A stretch of 64,000 nt of DNA from Cercospora beticola (GCF_033473495.1 NC_088936.1:4712001-4776000); one strand, 5' to 3'; shown: positions 22,297 through 33,695, numbered from the stretch's first letter. The notes: generated from the sequence alone by a model not told the origin. Program-made: numbers and translations.

Positions 22297-23012
22297 TCAC
22301 AACAGAATCTCTCCCAGAGCTTGACCTTCGAACTTGAAAATGCGAATTGTGCCGCCGCGTGCAAAGCCGATCCGCCACCGGCTGTGCCTTCCATTTTTGT
22401 TTTTACGACAGAGTGGAAGGTGTGTGTGGCTTGCATTGACCAGTTGACCCAAGGTCACGCCAGTCTGGTCCGGTGTCCTGCGGCCTCCTAAGCCTTCGAT
22501 CGTGAAGGTCACTGCGCAATACACGCATGTTACGCGCACCCAAGCGCAGGGTGGTTGCGTGATGAACATCTTCGTCGCTATGCTGCGTGATTGCGACTTC
22601 AAGCGCGCTTTGGACAGCGTTGACTTGACTGCGAGCCAGCCACAGGAGCTTCGCCTGAAGTCGGCGTTGACATAAGGGTTGGCAATGAGGTCGAGTGTAG
22701 AGTCTGCGTCGGGCTGCAGCACACGACCTTTCAAAGGTGCCAGGAAGAGTGCCTTGCAAGCGTTAGCTCGCCTGATTGTATGTTTGCTGGTGAGTGTGTG
22801 TTTTAGGACCAAGCAGCGCAGCCATCGAAGGGCGGGTTTGCCGACGAGCCTGTATTCGCGTGACTTACAGCCTGTATCTGAATTGAGCCTTTGACCGTGG
22901 CGTGCCAGAAGTGGGACACCCGCGAAGCGACCAGGACTCGAGGAGCACTGAGGTAGAGGAGAATCTGCTCGACGATTTCAGCCGTATGGAGCGCCGCCTC
23001 AGCCGCCGCCAT
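22297..23012 (-). CDS. F-box-like protein, copy B (short paralog)
   Basis: Two exons, 22869-23012 and 22297-22752, joined over a 116-bp intron (gtaagt donor, gctaac branch, gcaag acceptor) give about 199 residues. The first exon holds an F-box-like motif: AEIVEQILLYLSAPRVLVAS followed by RVSHFWHATVKGS. The second exon has ALFLAPLKG and MFITQPPCAW, the counterpart of MFVMQPPCET in copy A. It lacks about 80 residues that copy A has between these parts, so it looks like a shortened duplicate. Role presumably SCF substrate binding, but the short C-terminus makes activity uncertain. Confidence 0.65.
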
Positions 23013-23234
23013 TCTGTTGTGTGCTGGAGTTCATTTCTGTTGAGCGAAGTGTTGTCTGGTGTCTGGTGTCGAGGTCGAAGTGCTTGCCTCCGCGCGGCCC
23101 AGGCTGCAGCGGGCCGTGCAGTGTTTGTGCAAGCGCGCATGGAAGTGAAGGAGAACAAACCGACTTGATCTCAAAGCCCAAGCTCGTCAGTTCGCGCAAC
23201 ATCAACGATCACCCACCACACAGCACCCGGCGAC

Positions 23235-24035
23235 ATGGTCGTCACAGTCTGCGAGTTTTGCGGCAAGGACTTCGGTTCAGGCGCAGGTCGAGCATCTCAC
23301 ATCAGAGCTCGCGCTGCCAATGGCCTCTGTGGTGACTCCCGCCAGTTGAAGATCAAATCGAGCCGTGCAGCGAGTACTGCTTCAACCGCCGCCCAACCTC
23401 CCACCCCGACCTACTTGACTCCGACAAGTCGCGCAGGAGCTGAATGGTCCGTTGGCGCAACACTCAAGCGCAGATCCGCCGGAGACGTCGGGCCAGATGG
23501 GGTCAGCGAAGACCGCAGCCCAGGCCTGCTTCGCAAGAGAATCAAGCCCACGCGGGTGTACGGCCTCCAGGAGGAGACGCCAGAAGAGCGAGCAGAGCGA
23601 CTAGGGCTCGAGAGGCAGAGGCAAGCCGATGACTTCCAAGAAGATTTTGCTTCCCCTATCCTGCCGAATCCCTCAGCGAAGCTTGTGGAGGACACGGAGT
23701 ACGACATCAGAGACGTGCCAGTGGGCGAAGAAGGAATGTGGGTGATCGAACCAGAAACTGGGAAGCGCAAGATATCGTCCAGAACCGGTCGTCCGATGCT
23801 TGACAGGAAGGGTCGAGATTACTTCGTCCACTACGCCAACATGTACGAGCCGTGGAAGTTGGAGGTGCCAAAGGGCGAGGAGGGAATGTGGTCAATCAAC
23901 CCAGCCACCGGCAAGCGCAATCTGTCGACTATTTCTGGCCTTCCGATGCTGGACTGGAAGTCTCGCGATTATGTTGTTCATTTTGCGATGAAGTACGAGC
24001 CGTGGAAGCTCGATCAATATGGCAAGTTGCTTTGA
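23235..24035 (+). CDS. Unknown protein with a zinc-finger-like N-terminus and two tandem 50-residue units
   Basis: Not recognised. The 266-residue single-exon product begins MVVTVCEFCGKDFGSGAGRA and continues with SHIRARAANGLC, an arrangement of two Cys, a His and a late Cys that looks like a degenerate C2H2 or C2HC finger. Residues 30-110 are low complexity, then EETPEERAERLGLERQRQ is helical. Residues 161-210 and 211-260 are two exact-length 50-residue repeats, 33 of 50 positions identical, each with GEEGMW, TGKR, PMLD, RDY and YEPWKL. The protein ends six residues later. The repeated Trp and Tyr residues suggest a small folded domain. A nucleic-acid-binding role is only a guess from the N-terminus. 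Confidence 0.7.
   Translation: MVVTVCEFCGKDFGSGAGRASHIRARAANGLCGDSRQLKIKSSRAASTASTAAQPPTPTYLTPTSRAGAEWSVGATLKRRSAGDVGPDGVSEDRSPGLLRKRIKPTRVYGLQEETPEERAERLGLERQRQADDFQEDFASPILPNPSAKLVEDTEYDIRDVPVGEEGMWVIEPETGKRKISSRTGRPMLDRKGRDYFVHYANMYEPWKLEVPKGEEGMWSINPATGKRNLSTISGLPMLDWKSRDYVVHFAMKYEPWKLDQYGKLL
23715..23864 (+). repeat. 50-residue coding repeat, unit 1
   Basis: Codes residues 161-210 of the preceding protein. It is 150 bp and ends EPWKLE. Confidence 0.85.
23865..24014 (+). repeat. 50-residue coding repeat, unit 2
   Basis: Codes residues 211-260, directly abutting unit 1, and ends EPWKLD. It matches unit 1 at 33 of 50 residues with no gaps. Confidence 0.85.
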
Positions 24036-25060
24036 GCTCAGCTGTACAGGCGCACCGGGGAGTCACGGAAGGGGCCTACGAGAGGTTTCGAGCTGCGTCG
24101 TTCGATTGAGGCGGGATCGGGTGAGGATCAAATCAGCATGATGGCCAGCAAGATTTCGAGAAGGTCCGGCATGGGTCGATGATCACTGCAGTCGCTTGCG
24201 CTGCCAACAACGAGTGATGGAGCAGCGAGGAGGCGTCGAGCGGAAAGGACAAGCAGTCCAGATGTTCCAGCCAACGCATAAGTCAAGTCTACCGACGAAC
24301 AAGCCGCCTTCCAATATTCGCTCGTTCTTTCTTCGTTCCGCGTTTCTCCTGACCACCCAGACTCTCTCCTCGCAAATAGCAGTATCGACCCAAGCAAAAG
24401 AACACACCACAAGAGCACACCGGTAGGCTACGATACCAGCGCCGGTCTGCCTCGTGTTGCGCAAAAGTTCGTTTAGACTGCGGCATAGTGGTGTTGAAGG
24501 ATAGGTGTAGAAGGTGCCAAGTGTAACGCTACTGAACGCAAAACACTGTCTTATATCAATCATCTTTCGTGTCTGCCACACTCTGTCATATGCAGCATAC
24601 AGCCGACATGCACGCCTGCTGTGAGTTTTTAACAGGGTGGTGAGGTTTGCGTAGGATCCCACGTGATGGCTGACTTGCTGCACGCTCGCAATTGTTCCGA
24701 ACGTGCTTGTCTTGAGCAGCTGACCTTTGAAGCGAGACACACAATTCCACTTTAGCATCCTAACACGACAGGTCGACGTGACCAGACTGTGCATGCTGTC
24801 ATGGTTCGGGCATTGGAAGCCGACTCCGCCGTCTTGATCATTTGTCGCTGCGTTGTCATAAGAGTGCCAGATGGCTGCAAGCCGTAACTTCGTCTTCATT
24901 ATGTACTATCATCTGTACAGAAATACACGCCTGAGCTGAGTATGGTAAGCCGCATGGTGAAACAATTCCAGAAACGCCAGACTCCGCGCTGCCCATGATC
25001 ACCATCGCCATCAAATCAAACAAACACCTTGAGAAGATCCACAATACTCACACCGCCTCT
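24036..25060. other. Intergenic region (1.0 kb)
   Basis: A long minus-strand frame (24183-24899) is present, but its composition (Cys, Arg, Trp rich) and lack of any motif make it unlikely to be a gene. Nothing else is supported. Confidence 0.4.
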
Positions 25061-26131
25061 TTATTTCTTCTGCCGCGCCAGTTCCTCTCTCACCACACCC
25101 CCACTAGCCCTCCACCACACATCTCCGCCCCATCTCATCAGCCTCTCCGCCGCAGAGGTTGGCCCATCTACCGCAGGCCTAACATCCAAATAGAACACCG
25201 GTTCGCCTGTCGGCTCCGGCGGCCCAGAATAATAGTCAATGACATATCTCACTTCCTTCTCCTTCCCACCAGGAATCTTCCTCCTCACAAACCAATCATG
25301 CCGATCAAACGGCGGGTTATCCGGAAATTCGCTCGGCCAAACCTTCGCCATGAAACTCAGCATCCTCGCCTTGGGCGTCATATCACCCGGTCTCCCTTCA
25401 AATCGAATCAAATCCGGTTCATGGTTCAAGAGCTCGGCCTCCCGTCCTCTCACTCGCAAAGCTTCCAATCTCGCATGTTTTTCGTACCCTTCTTCTCCTC
25501 GACTGCATAGCTCCCAGCCACGGCCTAGTCCTGCATGAAAGCGATCTTCCCAGCCTCGAATCTCTTCCCATGCGCCTTCGTTGAGGAAATTGTGTACTGC
25601 GACCATGCTTTCGACGTGTTCGGCGGGAGTGTCGGTGTAGCCTTTTCGCAGCATGGCGTTGTACATTTGTTGCGGGGAAGGGTATTCCCAGGTTCCTTGG
25701 CCATCGCCGCGCGGAATGGTGGAGGCTTCGCGCTCGAGGGGGAGTGAGATGGTTTGTTCGGAGTGTTCGCGAGTATTGGCAAGGTTCGAGGGCATGTAGT
25801 TTAGAGGGTTAAGTTTGGAAATGTATGAGGGTGTCGTGCTCGTGGGTTGTGGCGGTTGCGCAGACGAAGATGGGTTCATGGCGGCGGGTGTTGTCGATGC
25901 TCTGGAGTGTTTGACGGGACAGGCGCTCGGTCGCTCGGTCTGTGATTGTGATGAGGGCTTGGGGGGCATCTTGTTGTGCATCGGACATGATGGCTATGGT
26001 TATTAGCTGAGACGTTCTACGTACAGAACGAGATATGGCCAGCATACCGGTGGTTGAGCATCTAATCTCGAAGGATGTGATGGAGGGAGTGGCGTTTGCG
26101 CAGCTGTCGCATCTGCCCAGAACCAGCCCAT
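25061..26131 (-). CDS. CYC3: Cytochrome c heme lyase (holocytochrome-c synthase)
   Basis: The enzyme attaches heme covalently to apocytochrome c in the mitochondrial intermembrane space. Two exons, 26048-26131 and 25061-25993, are joined over a 54-bp intron with a gctaataac branch site, giving about 338 residues. The first exon opens MGWFWADA, characteristic of fungal heme lyases. Two Cys-Pro heme-binding motifs follow: SCPMHNK, formed right after the splice, and ACPVKH. The core shows [48 protein letters not shown] and the late FYLDVRPA. Cyc3 and Cyt2 (cytochrome c1 lyase) are close relatives, so the exact substrate is inferred. It lies tandem with ARG1 on the same strand. Confidence 0.9.
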
Positions 26132-26478
26132 GTTTGCGATCTGGAAGTGTAGAAAGACAACGTCGAAGGAGTATGAAGTCGCTCAAGTGGCGCAAAGAGA
26201 TGTATCGGAGGAAAATGTTTGGAAGACGAGAATGACGCTTGGACGTGGATGGCGATGGCGATTGCTGACAAGGGAAAGGGCAGCCGCGTTTCTCCGAACT
26301 TCGGCCGCTCTGTCCTGTGAGAGACTGGAAATCAAGACTGAAGGTCGCGTGCTCATCAAAACATTTGCTTTTCATTATCGTGTCACAGGCGTCCGAATCT
26401 ATACTCTACAATTGCGTAGGAGACTCCAAGACTCCCAGCTAGAAACGTGTCCAAATTGATCAAGAAGGACCAGGTCAT
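26132..26478. other. Intergenic region between ARG1 and CYC3
   Basis: About 0.35 kb holding the ARG1 3' flank and the CYC3 promoter. No other feature seen. Confidence 0.4.
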
Positions 26479-27856
26479 TTAGATCTTCTTGACGAGGCTC
26501 TCGCCAGCGGTCTCCTTCGCGTTTCCGTACTTCTTCAGGCGGATGGCGTTCACGGTGATGAAGCCAGTGGTCTCGGATGGCGCGAAGTCACCAATCTCGT
26601 CCATGGAGCTCTCGCTGGCATCGTACAGCTTCTCGGTATCAGACCAGCGGCCGACAGCGCTGAACATGCCCTTGTAGGCGCGGCATCGCACGCTTCCGTT
26701 GACGTGCTTCTGAGATGATTTGATGCTGTCCTCGAGGAACTCGCGCTCTGGCGAGAAGTACAGGCCGTTGTAGAGGATCTTTGCGTAGTGGAAAGTGACG
26801 AATTGGTCGCGGAGAGCGCGGACTTCGCGGTCCATAACGAGACCTTCCAGATCGACGTGTGCGGCACGGAGCATGGTGAGACCTGGAGTCTCATAGCATC
26901 CTCGGGACTTGAGGCCGATGAATCGGTTCTCGACAATGTCGATACGACCAACACCGTGCTTGCGTGCGATGGCGTTCGCTGTGAGGAAGAGCTCGACTGG
27001 GTCGGTGACGGTCTTCTTGCCCCCCTCGTACTCCAGCTTCACGGGCAGACCCTTCTCGAAGGTCAGAGTGAAGTCTTCTGGGGTGTCTGGAGCCTTGGTA
27101 GGGTCCACAGTGAGCTTCCACATGTCTGCTGGAGCTTCGGTGTTTGGATCCTCCAAAATGCCGGCCTCGTAGCTGCAGTGTGCCAAGTTCTCGTCCATAC
27201 TCCATGGCTTGCTCTTGGTGCTGGTGACTGGAATGCCCTTCTCAGCGGCATAGTCAAGGAGATCCTGTCGGCCCTTGAAGCGCTCGTAGAAAGCTGGGTC
27301 CCTCCAAGGTGCGATCACCTTGATGGAAGGCTGAAGGGCGTAGAATGCGAGCTCGAAGCGGACCTGGTCGTTGCCCTTGCCAGTGCAGCCGTGCGAAACT
27401 GCGAAACAGCCCTCCTTCTGTGCGACAGCGACTTGAGCGCGAGCGATCACGGGACGTGCGAGGGAGGTTCCGAGGAGGTAGACGTTCTCGTAAATGGCGT
27501 TGCAAGCAATTGCTGGGTAGCAGAGCTCCTCAACGAACTGGCAGAAGCGGTCAGGTCAATTCTCTTCTGCAGCCACTGGTCTTTGCTCACCTCACGGCGG
27601 ATGTCCTCAATGTAGCACTTGGTAGCACCAATCTTGAGCGCCTTGGCCTTTGCAGCCTCGAAGTCCTCCTCCTGGCCAACATCGGCCATGAAGCAGATCA
27701 CTTCATAGTCTTGATCCTAGTAGATTATGTCAGTGATTGTGCAGAAACTCGCCTACTGTCAACGCAATGGCAACGTGGACTCACCAGAAGATACTTCAGA
27801 ATGCAGCTGGTGTCCAGACCGCCTGAGTAGGCCAAGCAGACCTTGCCCTTGCTCAT
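26479..27856 (-). CDS. ARG1: Argininosuccinate synthase
   Basis: This cytosolic enzyme joins citrulline and aspartate with ATP, the penultimate step of arginine synthesis. Exons are 27785-27856, 27591-27716 and 26479-27537, about 418 residues, the standard length. The first exon codes [20 protein letters not shown], with the SGGxDTS ATP-pyrophosphatase P-loop. Exon 2 includes [18 protein letters not shown]. After the second intron comes [17 protein letters not shown], then [27 protein letters not shown], the WSMDENL segment and [20 protein letters not shown]. The call is firm. A hairpin containing TGACTC lies about 0.8 kb upstream. Confidence 0.95.
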
Positions 27857-30693
27857 GGTGAAGATGCTGTCGTCTAAGGCTGACTTGATATGATTTGAGC
27901 AACTCTACAGCTGCCAGTGGTATTTGTCGAGGATTTTGAAGACTCAATGGTTTGTTTGTGTGGAAATTGGCGCAAATGACTTTTTCGCAGCTCTGCCTGC
28001 ATGACCCATAGCCAGTTTGCAGGGACGGGCCCGATAAGCTATCGTGCATGAGCAGAGGGCTTTGCGCTCCCATTCCGATTGGCTGATAGATGGAACTCAA
28101 TGGCGCCAAGTGAAGACGCCGGCCGAATGCGGAGCCGAATGAGCCAACAGAACAGCAGAAAGCAGTCGAACTCCAACCCCATCTGCACTTCCTCCATCTA
28201 CAGAGGAAGACGAGCCCATCGGAAGACATCACCAGGCCTTGAAGCAGATGTCTCGAGCGACTGTCAGCTCGCTGAGCCCCACGATGACCCTACGATCGAT
28301 CTGGATCCTCGAGCACTGTTTCTTACATCGACCGCCCTAATTCTGACAAGCATGGCATTGACGGCATCGGGTCCTCAAATCGCAGCGAGCGGCCGATGGA
28401 AAGCCCAACACAGCACATCGGGAGCCTGTGTAACAGCTGCGGTCAGCACGTCGACGCACAAGTGAGGAGGCTGTGAGGACAGATGAAGCGCGAGCTGTCA
28501 TCGATCCGTGGATGCATCTGCATGGCTTCGCTCTCCGGAGCCGCCTGAGGCTCTTCTCTGCCAATTCTCTCCCACAAGGCGGGTATGATATCAGGTGTGA
28601 AGGTTTATCGCAATGGCAGCTATGTCCTGGGGGAGTGACTCTCTGCCACATCCAAGTCACGCAGAGAGTCACTCTCGCCTCTTGCACGCGCTCTGCACAT
28701 CCGTCAGCACGGCACATCGAGAACCAGGTCAACTGTAACCTTATGTTCAGCATGCACCGGCTGAGTTTCGCGTAATCGCATCATTTGGAATTTCAGCTCA
28801 AGCGTACATGCCTCTACTTGCCGATGCGAAGGCCGTGGTCAGATCACTCAACAATGGCGCTGAGGCAGATGATCAGGGTTAGATCTGATTCAACAAAGAC
28901 TCACGTGGAGCTGCGTGGCACGCATGGTACCAGCGTCTGGAGAGATTGCGCTGATTGTCGTCTAATTGATGATCATCATTCTGCAACGTGCGCTCTTTTA
29001 TTAGTAACATTGCTCTCACGTTGCGCACCTGACCCGGCACACTGGAAGCTCGCGATCTACCCACAGCCTGCGAAAATCCAAGGCACAGTCCTGAGAAGGC
29101 GGTCACAGACCGCGTTGATCAGTTCAACGCGGCCATAAATGAAATGCTGACAGACTGGGTACGATCGTCTCCTGGCTGGCCCCAGGTTCATTATAACGTG
29201 CGCGGAACGAGCCACACGGCAAAGAGCACACCTTTGAGCAGCGCACCACATACGAAAAGCGGAGGTCGGCAAGTGGAGGTGATTGTGAAGAAGACCTCCA
29301 CGCTGCGCCCCGCGATGCCATGGGCAAGGTAATGCTGCCAACGATGTCTGCTTGTTCGATAAGCAGTCTTCGAGCGACGTACGAAGTCACAGGCCGTCCC
29401 GCTCGTACTGGGCAGTGGGACGCATCTTTTCACTGGTAGATCGCAATGCTTGCGTTATCTGAAGAGCAGAGCACATACTCTTGTGCTATGACCTTGCCAA
29501 TACTTGCCGGACCAGAGCAAGGAACGTGTTCAGGATTCTGCCGTCGGCCGATGGCTCTCGCCACGCCGCACGTACTTCGGCCAGCTGCTTCGCGCTTCTC
29601 ATGTCTCGTCTTCATTTCCAGAATCTTACCTGCTAGTTGCACGATCAAAGTCGGCGCCAAGGCCGGCCGCTCTCCTGTTGGGATCGCGTTGCGACGCGCC
29701 CGCCATCACCCTACATTTGCTAAAGGCGGTGGGGGCTGTTATCTTTTCAGCTTTTACAGTTTGCAAGACCATGATGGTATTCTTGCGGAGCGACATTGGT
29801 CCATCGAAAGTCGGTGTCGAAGTGGAGTCTTAACGCAAACGGGACGATCCGACCGCAAGTCGACTTCACCTTCACCTGGTTGCTAATCCCTGCTCTACTC
29901 ATCCACCATCCATTATCCCATTGCGGTACAGCGGACAAGGGACAATCCGCGCATCATCAATCAGCCAGTGAACAGCCACTGTTGAGGTTTAGCGACCATG
30001 TGGGACGGCGCCTGAAGAGCCTGTGAGACATTGGTCGTGCCGTCGCGTGCTATGGCACTAGCCAACCTCACCCCGGGTCAATTGGACTGCCGGACTTGAT
30101 GCGATCCAGGATTCTCAGAGCGCTACACCTCATTCGACAGACCAGAAAGCCCGCTGCGGACTACGATGTCGATCGTGAGGACCGCCGATGTTGGACGTCC
30201 GCCACGGGAAAGGCGATATTGAGCCATGCAGTCGGCCAACACATCGCCCCGTGTCTCGTTGGGTAACGATGATCGCATAGCACGCTTGCGGCAGAGAGTG
30301 CCTGCTACGGGTGAAGCACGCAAATTAGCTTCTGATGCGATCACTATGGGCTTCAGAAAGCAATCCACCTCCTCTTTCGTCCCACGGCTATGTTAGGCAT
30401 TGCTCTGGCAACTGATATCTGATAACTCAATTTTGTCACGGGACCGGGACTGGCGTCAGCAGTATCTGTAACATCCGGTCTCCGTCGCTTATGCACTGCA
30501 CTCATGCTCAGATGATGTCAAGGCTCGAACACAGACAAGAACCACATACTCGCAGCCATCACATACATTAGTTTGACCTCGGTTAAGCTGTGATTGAGTC
30601 CTTTCGGCAAGGTTTCGGCGCTTGGACTGAACACATTGCGTGCTACCACGATCGACTCCTAAGACACTGTCGAACGCCCAGAACAGATTCGCC
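27857..30693. other. Gene-poor region (2.8 kb)
   Basis: No gene is supported. Several frames of 60-130 codons exist on both strands without motifs. One strong inverted repeat is listed separately. Base composition looks similar to neighbouring genes rather than AT-rich, so there is no obvious sign of a RIP-degraded transposon. Confidence 0.4.
28633..28674. repeat. Perfect inverted repeat, 14-bp arms with 14-nt loop
   Basis: Arms 28633-28646 and 28661-28674 are exact reverse complements. Each arm contains TGACTC (forward on the left, reverse on the right), close to the Gcn4/CPC1 core. It could form a stem-loop in RNA or be a paired binding site. It lies about 0.8 kb upstream of ARG1. Confidence 0.7.
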
Positions 30694-31413
30694 ATGTCGT
30701 CCGGGCGAGGCGGTGTCGAAAGCTCGCAGCGAGGCCAAAACGTTGAGCAGAACCTCTGGACAGGATTTCCCGGTTCCGGTGGTGCAGTCCCGGGTGCTGC
30801 ACTCAGCTACACTGATCCGACGCCGTTACAGCGCTCACTGGTCCCAGAGCAGCCACAGTCCTATGGGAAACCGACGAATCAGGCACCAGATCGACTTCCT
30901 GGCATGATGGATGCGCGCTTCTGTTCTGCCAACGTGTGGCCGCCCGGCACCTTAAATACGGCGGCCGTGAAGAACGGAGACGGAAGCGTGTGGTCGCAAC
31001 ACGTTGAAGGCACCGTTCGCACCGACGCCGGAAATGATCCCGAGGTCGATCAGGCTCCATCAAGTAACAAAAGTTCTCCATCAATACCGTCACGGCCACA
31101 CGCTGCAGTCGAAAAGCGGTACAGACGCACAGTAAATACCAAGCTGCAGCAACTACATGCCGCCATACCGCCGTCGGGATCATTTTCACTTGACCCCGCA
31201 GAAAGGTTCCGCTCTAGCATGGACGGTAGTGAACCCGAGCAAGCAGCCAAGCCCGTTGTACTCGATAAGGCCATTCAATACACCACGCACTTGATTGAGA
31301 CTTATCGCAAATACGACAATGATATCGAAACACTTCGACAGCAAGTTCGCGATTGGCTTGGAGAGGAAGAGGGGACGTCGTCACCTGGCAGCAACAAGGG
31401 AAGCGCGGGGTAG
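30694..31413 (+). CDS. SREBP-like bHLH transcription factor 1
   Basis: A 239-residue product in one exon, start at the ATG of MSSGRGG. The N-terminal 130 residues are low complexity. The basic region and helix 1 read HAAVEKRYRRTVNTKLQQL, with the His, Glu and Arg of E-box binders and the Tyr in KRYR that is typical of SREBP-type factors. An insertion rich in Ser, Asp and Pro follows, then helix 2 and a zipper-like extension (KPVVLDKAIQYTTHLIE, YDNDIETLRQQVRDWL). There is no transmembrane segment, so it is not a membrane-bound SREBP. Targets are unknown. A second bHLH gene lies 1.3 kb downstream on the same strand. Confidence 0.83.
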   Translation: MSSGRGGVESSQRGQNVEQNLWTGFPGSGGAVPGAALSYTDPTPLQRSLVPEQPQSYGKPTNQAPDRLPGMMDARFCSANVWPPGTLNTAAVKNGDGSVWSQHVEGTVRTDAGNDPEVDQAPSSNKSSPSIPSRPHAAVEKRYRRTVNTKLQQLHAAIPPSGSFSLDPAERFRSSMDGSEPEQAAKPVVLDKAIQYTTHLIETYRKYDNDIETLRQQVRDWLGEEEGTSSPGSNKGSAG

Positions 31414-32689
31414 GACGAGCGCAGCGCGGGCCATGGCGGCGGTGAGCACTTGCTGTTGATGCGACTGTGCGCAGGTGGCGGGTTCTCACGGCTTTTGCGC
31501 TGCCCTGTGCATAGGCGCTGCTTTCTCAACGGATTCGACACGAATCTCGAATCTCTCATTTTACACCTGCCTAGCAAAAGCTGTGTTGGAAATTACAAGC
31601 AACCTGCAATGTCGATGGTTTGATGACAGAGTTATTAAAGTACTGTGCCAACTTCAACAATTCCAGTTGCGCACATATAAGCAGGCTATCAAACACCAAG
31701 CACAGACGGACCGATTAGGATTTGTACCAGCCTCGTGCCGAGCGCGAGATATCTAAGACTATCTCAGGCATAGTGCGATCCGGACAATCAGTTACACCAC
31801 TCTTGGCACCACCACTAGGCGTCACCAGCAATCAGAGTGCCTCTCGCATATTCTCGTGGCCATATACGAGCCATTACAATCTATCCTCCATACTCTTTAG
31901 TTCAGTAATTACTCGGCCTGTCTGTAACAATCGTTCGCCACTGCAAAAGCTTCAGACACTCGATTCAGCCTCCTACATTTGCCGACCCTCCTCAAAATGT
32001 CTCTCCAAAGATGCAGCTGCATGGCAGAAACAGCGCGTTGAAGCCCTCGAGACAAGGTCAATCGACACTCGATGTGGGGTAGCGCACTTTCTGATCCATG
32101 TACGCTCATGCGCTCGCACGGTTCGGCAAGCCATTGAGAAGCGCCGGTCTCGACCGTGCGCCAAAATAAGAACCACGCCTCGCCATTTACAGAAAGCAGT
32201 CAGCGACGGTGTTTCATGAACACACCAGCGACCTTTGGGACAATCGCGGTCCATCGCCATTGCTTAGTGGACACAGCCCACTCTGATTACGAGACGCACG
32301 TGGCCGACTGTTCATCTCATGTAAGGATTCGACGAGGTATCCGACCCACCTCAGAGCTTGTGTCTCATCAAAGGGCCCAGGATAGTCTTGGGCCATGGAA
32401 AGGCGCACGGAAGATCAAGAGATCACTCACCAGGTCCTCCGCATAACTTACCCTTAGCAACCGGTTAGCTTGCAAAGGATTGAGATCAGTGCTCACTGAA
32501 TGGCGGCGTCGACCGGATAAGTTATATCTTGTCGACCCGGCGTTCATTGCCAACCTCTCTGGACTGGACTGTGTATCTGCGCTTTTAATCGACAATCGCC
32601 CCGACTCTCGCCAAAGGCCGCGTCAGAGCGAACATACCATCGACTACAACTGACAGCAAACATTCACTCACTTTTACCTTCATACAACG
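31414..32689. other. Intergenic region between two bHLH genes (1.3 kb)
   Basis: A few frames up to 165 codons are present, for example 31722-32219, but none has recognisable motifs. It presumably holds the promoter of the second bHLH gene. Confidence 0.4.
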
Positions 32690-33561
32690 ATGGATACGTA
32701 CGGTGACACCGCTGTCATGCATAACGACATGCAGCACAGCTTCTATCCGTCAGGATTCTATGGTAAGCCGAACATGGTATAGACCACATATAGACACATA
32801 GCTGATGGCATACAGCTGGTGGTGGTCTGACTCCAGACATGGGGCTCGAGTACATGCCTCTCCCTAACTGGAGCACCCAATGGCCTCTACATACCTCTCT
32901 CCAACAACAGACCTGGTCGGCCGGCGCTAACAACGGGCTCTTCTCACTGCCTTACCAATACCCTTTGGCGCATCACGATGTGGAACCAACCAGCCGGAAG
33001 TTGAGCGTGCAACATCCACGACCAGACCTCCATGTACAGATACCACAAATACCACTGGCTTCAACGACGATACCTAGCATGCGACAAAAGCGGAAGATGT
33101 CCCATATGTCATCTGATGACAGCATGGATGTCAAGCGCGCCAAGGTGATACAAGACTCTCCAACATTCAGCATGGGCAACAGCAGTCCCTGTAGCAGTTC
33201 CTCCAGTCCACCAGCTACCTCGAATACTCGCGCGCACTATGCCGTGGAGAAGAAGTACCGCTCCACACTCAACGAACGATATGCGACACTAGCTCGCATT
33301 GTCACACAACCGGAGACCATGGAAATTTGCCGAACTGAAGTGCCAGACTGGGAAGTGCCGATGAAATTGGAGGTTCCTGAGGAGGGGGCAGAGAGACATC
33401 CGGGCAAACGTCAGAGCAAAACTACAACACTGTCTGTCGCCATTGAGACAATAGAGCTGCTGGATCGCGCGTGTGCACGCAAGGCGAAGGAATTTCAGGA
33501 CCTGACGCGGCGCCTGTCAATCATCGCTGGCTCGGCATCCGGTGCGTCCAGCAGCGCATAA
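32690..33561 (+). CDS. SREBP-like bHLH transcription factor 2
   Basis: Two exons, 32690-32762 and 32816-33561, with a 53-bp intron (gtaagc to tacag), give about 272 residues. The N-terminus is Gln, Pro, Trp and Tyr rich, as in activation regions. A basic patch (MRQKRKMSH, DVKRAKV) precedes HYAVEKKYRSTLNERYATLA, the basic region and helix 1 with the H-x3-E-x3-R pattern and the SREBP-like Tyr. An acidic insertion of about 45 residues separates it from GKRQSKTTTLSVAIETIELL, helix 2, followed by RKAKEFQDLTRRL. Both neighbouring bHLH genes share this split design, but their N-termini differ, so they are probably old paralogs. Confidence 0.83.
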
Positions 33562-33695
33562 AGACTTATCACCAAATACGTCTTCGACGAAAAGTCGAAG
33601 GCTTCAGCAGTCTACAAAACCACACACGGAGTCGCGGAAAGGCGTTTGGCGACGCATCAAATTGGACTCGGAGCAGTCATGGATCCCACTATCAC

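Noticed and set aside
24183..24899. A 238-codon minus-strand frame
   Set aside because: No recognisable domain, unusual Cys/Trp/Arg content, no clear start context; likely chance.
28079..28465. Plus-strand 128-codon frame
   Set aside because: It has no motif and resembles the other short frames of the gene-poor segment.
31722..32219. Plus-strand 165-codon frame between the bHLH genes
   Set aside because: No motif, no support for splicing, and many overlapping alternatives.
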